Part shown: piece by piece, positions 62,346 to 64,000 of the stretch
Layout of the letters: every line of letters begins with the position of its first letter
Position numbering within the stretch: the stretch's first letter is position 1
Assembly (NCBI RefSeq): GCF_004769405.1
Contig: NZ_RQES01000005.1
Coordinates: 248,001-312,000, forward strand
DNA length: 64,000 bases
From: Leptospira selangorensis
GTDB lineage: Bacteria; Spirochaetota; Leptospiria; Leptospirales; Leptospiraceae
Direction of reading: 5' to 3'
The notes under the pieces: generated by a model
The model's input: the letters and a program-made list of their open reading frames with translations, nothing else
What the model was told of the DNA's origin: nothing
Databases searched by the model: none
Position numbers and translations under genes: made by a program

Positions 62346-63602
62346 ATGGGCGAAGATTTCCTTTTTTCCAAATTCGGAGCCAAATTCCGTAACCAAACCG
62401 GGATCGGCCAATTGATGGAGGACCTAGGTAATCTTGCTCCAGGAGTCTCCATGTTGGGTGGCGGAAGCCCTTCTTTAATCCCTGAGGTGGAAGAAGTTTG
62501 GAGAAAGATCCTGAACAAATTCTCAGAATCTGGAGCCTGGGATTCTATTCTAGGAAAGTATGAAACTCCTACAGGCAAAGAGGAAACATTAGAAATCCTC
62601 GCTTCCTTATTAAGATCCGAAACAGGGGCTCCGGTATCTAAGGATCAGATTGCAATTACAAACGGTTCCCAAAATGCGTTTTATCTTTTATTAAATTTTT
62701 ATTCGGGAAGATTCGAAGATGGGACATTCAAAAAAATATTCTTACCTGTTTTGCCTGAATATATCGGTTACTTGGATCAACCTATAGACCCGGATTCATT
62801 TTCTTATTCTTTTGGCAAAGAAGTTGTTACGTCAGATGATGGATTTCGTTACGAGTTGGATCCTTCTTCCTTTGATAAGATAAAGGAAGATCTTGGATGT
62901 GTGGTTTTGTCCCGTCCTACAAATCCCACGGGAAGAGTAGCTAAAAAAGAAGAACTACAACAGATACTTAAGTTTGCGAGAAGTCGAAAGATCCCATTCT
63001 TATTAGATAATGCGTACGGTTTTCCTTTTCCTGGTATCGTATTTTCAGATGAGAAACTTTTTCATTCGGAAGGAATTATCCAAAGTTTCAGTTTTTCTAA
63101 AATAGGTTTGCCCGGAGTTAGGACAGGTTTTGTTTTAGGGGATCCTGAAATTGTAAAAGCATTAAATAAAGCGAATGCAGTTCTAAATTTGGCCGGAGGA
63201 AATCTGGGCCAATACATTGCTTTGGAATTTGTAAAATCCGGAGAATGGCTTAAGCTCTCTCGAGACATAGTAAAACCGTATTACCTTAAAAAACGGGAAC
63301 TTGCAATTTCTTCCATTAGAAGAGAATGGAAGGGCAAATTAAATTATAGGATCCATGAAAGTGAAGGGGCCTTCTTCCTTTGGGTCCAATTCGCAGGACT
63401 TCGCAAAAAAATTTCTGAAATATATCCCCTATTAAAAGAAAAAGGGGTCATTATCGTACCAGGTAAATATTTCTATCCTGTTACTAATTCAGGAAATAGT
63501 TACGGTGAGGATTCCGTAAGGATTAGTTTCGCCAGAGAAGATTCGGAAATCCAAGAAGGAATACGAAAAATCGGCGAAATTCTAAGTAATTATACGGATT
63601 GA
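62346..63602 (+). CDS. avtA: Valine--pyruvate aminotransferase
   Basis: 418 residues from the ATG at 62346. PLP fold I. SKFGAKFRNQTGIGQLMEDLGNLAPG and MLGGGSPSLIPEVEEVW are specific to AvtA. TNGSQNAFYLLLNFYSGRFEDG and LPEYIGYLDQP support it. The Schiff-base Lys is in FSFSKIGLPGVRTGF. It transfers an amino group between valine and pyruvate/alanine. Divergent from the cyclase gene, 99 nt between starts. Its stop forms the loop of CGGA-TTGA-TCCG (63595-63606). Confidence 0.9.
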   Translation: MGEDFLFSKFGAKFRNQTGIGQLMEDLGNLAPGVSMLGGGSPSLIPEVEEVWRKILNKFSESGAWDSILGKYETPTGKEETLEILASLLRSETGAPVSKDQIAITNGSQNAFYLLLNFYSGRFEDGTFKKIFLPVLPEYIGYLDQPIDPDSFSYSFGKEVVTSDDGFRYELDPSSFDKIKEDLGCVVLSRPTNPTGRVAKKEELQQILKFARSRKIPFLLDNAYGFPFPGIVFSDEKLFHSEGIIQSFSFSKIGLPGVRTGFVLGDPEIVKALNKANAVLNLAGGNLGQYIALEFVKSGEWLKLSRDIVKPYYLKKRELAISSIRREWKGKLNYRIHESEGAFFLWVQFAGLRKKISEIYPLLKEKGVIIVPGKYFYPVTNSGNSYGEDSVRISFAREDSEIQEGIRKIGEILSNYTD

Positions 63603-63606
63603 TCCG
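63595..63606 (+). terminator. Short hairpin over the avtA stop codon
   Basis: CGGAT-TG-ATCCG, with the stop TGA at 63600-63602 in the centre. No strong U-tract. Short, so weak on its own. Confidence 0.3.
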
Positions 63607-63733
63607 ATCTAATTTCAGTCGATACCGAGTGGAATAAAATTGTTTCATTCTCTCTTTCTTTTATGGATCTTGGTTGGAAGGAAACGACAGAAAATTTCCT
63701 AACTCGGATTGTTGTTCCGATACGGTGCAAAAC

Positions 63734-64000
63734 ATGGAAACCTTGGAACAGGAAATATCCTTTGAGGAGCTGGCTTCTAGTCAGAACAAGGCCCCGGACT
63801 TGGAGGCCCTGGCACCGGATTATATCTTCTTAAACGACGGAGCTGTTGGACTATCTGCTACTGCTCGTTGTATCCTGGATGAACTTAGAGACTGGCATAA
63901 AAAGACCGAAAAACACGGCTCTAAAAGTGTTCACCCATCTTATCTTCTCACCCTGGATAAACTAGGGGAACTTCTGAACAAATATAGGAACTTGAGCGAG
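63734..64000 (+). CDS. Class V aminotransferase, N-terminal part (cut by window end)
   Basis: 89 residues in frame from the ATG at 63734 to the window edge, with no stop. [28 protein letters not shown] matches the start of class V PLP enzymes such as cysteine desulfurase or isopenicillin-N-epimerase-like proteins, where this strand binds substrate near PLP. The remainder and the catalytic lysine lie outside the window. Ribosome site is weak (GGTGC). The in-frame GTG at 63725 is an alternative start. Confidence 0.7.
   Translation, partial: METLEQEISFEELASSQNKAPDLEALAPDYIFLNDGAVGLSATARCILDELRDWHKKTEKHGSKSVHPSYLLTLDKLGELLNKYRNLSE

Noticed and set aside
62247..62411. Longer N-terminus for the cyclase
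   Set aside because: It would overlap avtA coding sequence, has no ribosome site, and the ATG at 62246 has GGAGAG at good spacing.

Overview
The window looks like a Leptospira chromosome, with low-to-moderate GC. Supporting signs are spirochaete-type lipoproteins with loose lipoboxes (for example SWNC, FFYC, IDCS), frequent TTG and GTG starts, and a tmRNA that encodes the tag (A)ANNELALAA. Enzyme architectures also fit: a GpsA-PlsB fusion, a PabB-PabC fusion and a fungal-type cystathionine gamma-synthase. The species cannot be fixed from sequence alone. Gene density is high, and no gap over about 300 nt is free of a gene. I see no insertion sequence, prophage or CRISPR array. RNA genes are one tRNA-Gly(TCC) and one tmRNA.

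Layout. 1-8.8 kb: an edge-truncated hydrolase, MTA phosphorylase, two tandem chemotaxis receptors, a BtuF-like binding protein overlapping acetyl-CoA synthetase, a DUF374 acyltransferase and folE. 8.9-16.9 kb: a glycosyltransferase, DUF1289, a KefB-type antiporter, a zinc-ribbon protein, ornithine aminotransferase, two overlapping TRL-like lipoprotein genes, DUF423, an F420-reductase-like protein and PhzF. 16.9-21.8 kb: a TetR repressor facing an Aba4-like membrane operon across a perfect palindrome, then DUF1801, YnfA, an M32 carboxypeptidase and the tRNA. 21.8-29.3 kb: a ZIP transporter, a second KefB-type antiporter, an outer-membrane barrel, a ferredoxin-like protein, a gpx-ohrR peroxide operon and lipoproteins. 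29.4-37.1 kb: GpsA-PlsB, purT, FecR-domain, GH18-like and fructosamine-kinase-like genes.

37.1-41.6 kb is a tightly packed five-gene operon: TetR, rhomboid protease, atypical MDR dehydrogenase, Nudix hydrolase, and a nitrilase-fold protein whose catalytic Cys is Thr. 41.6-50.9 kb: a lipoprotein, an EcsC-like protein, prfA, cystathionine gamma-synthase, a membrane protein and a hydrolase that diverge over two GAATGAC palindromes next to a TetR gene, and a MASE1 histidine kinase. 50.9-54.0 kb is the pabBC-thpR-aat operon. 54.0-64.0 kb: a Lys/His-rich secreted peptide, a long-chain acyl-CoA synthetase, an AHL-lactonase-like lipoprotein, tmRNA, a hydrolase, a patatin, a TMEM220-like protein fused by overlap to a class III cyclase, avtA, and an edge-truncated class V aminotransferase.

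Physiology is that of an aerobe using fatty acids: acetyl-CoA and acyl-CoA activation, glycerolipid assembly, peroxide defence, cation/proton antiport and folate synthesis. The most unusual signals are (i) repeated perfect or near-perfect hairpins placed exactly on translation stop codons, often without a U-tract, (ii) the TetR-rhomboid-MDR-Nudix-pseudonitrilase operon, (iii) the GpsA-PlsB fusion, and (iv) several clean palindromic operators beside their probable TetR or MarR regulators.
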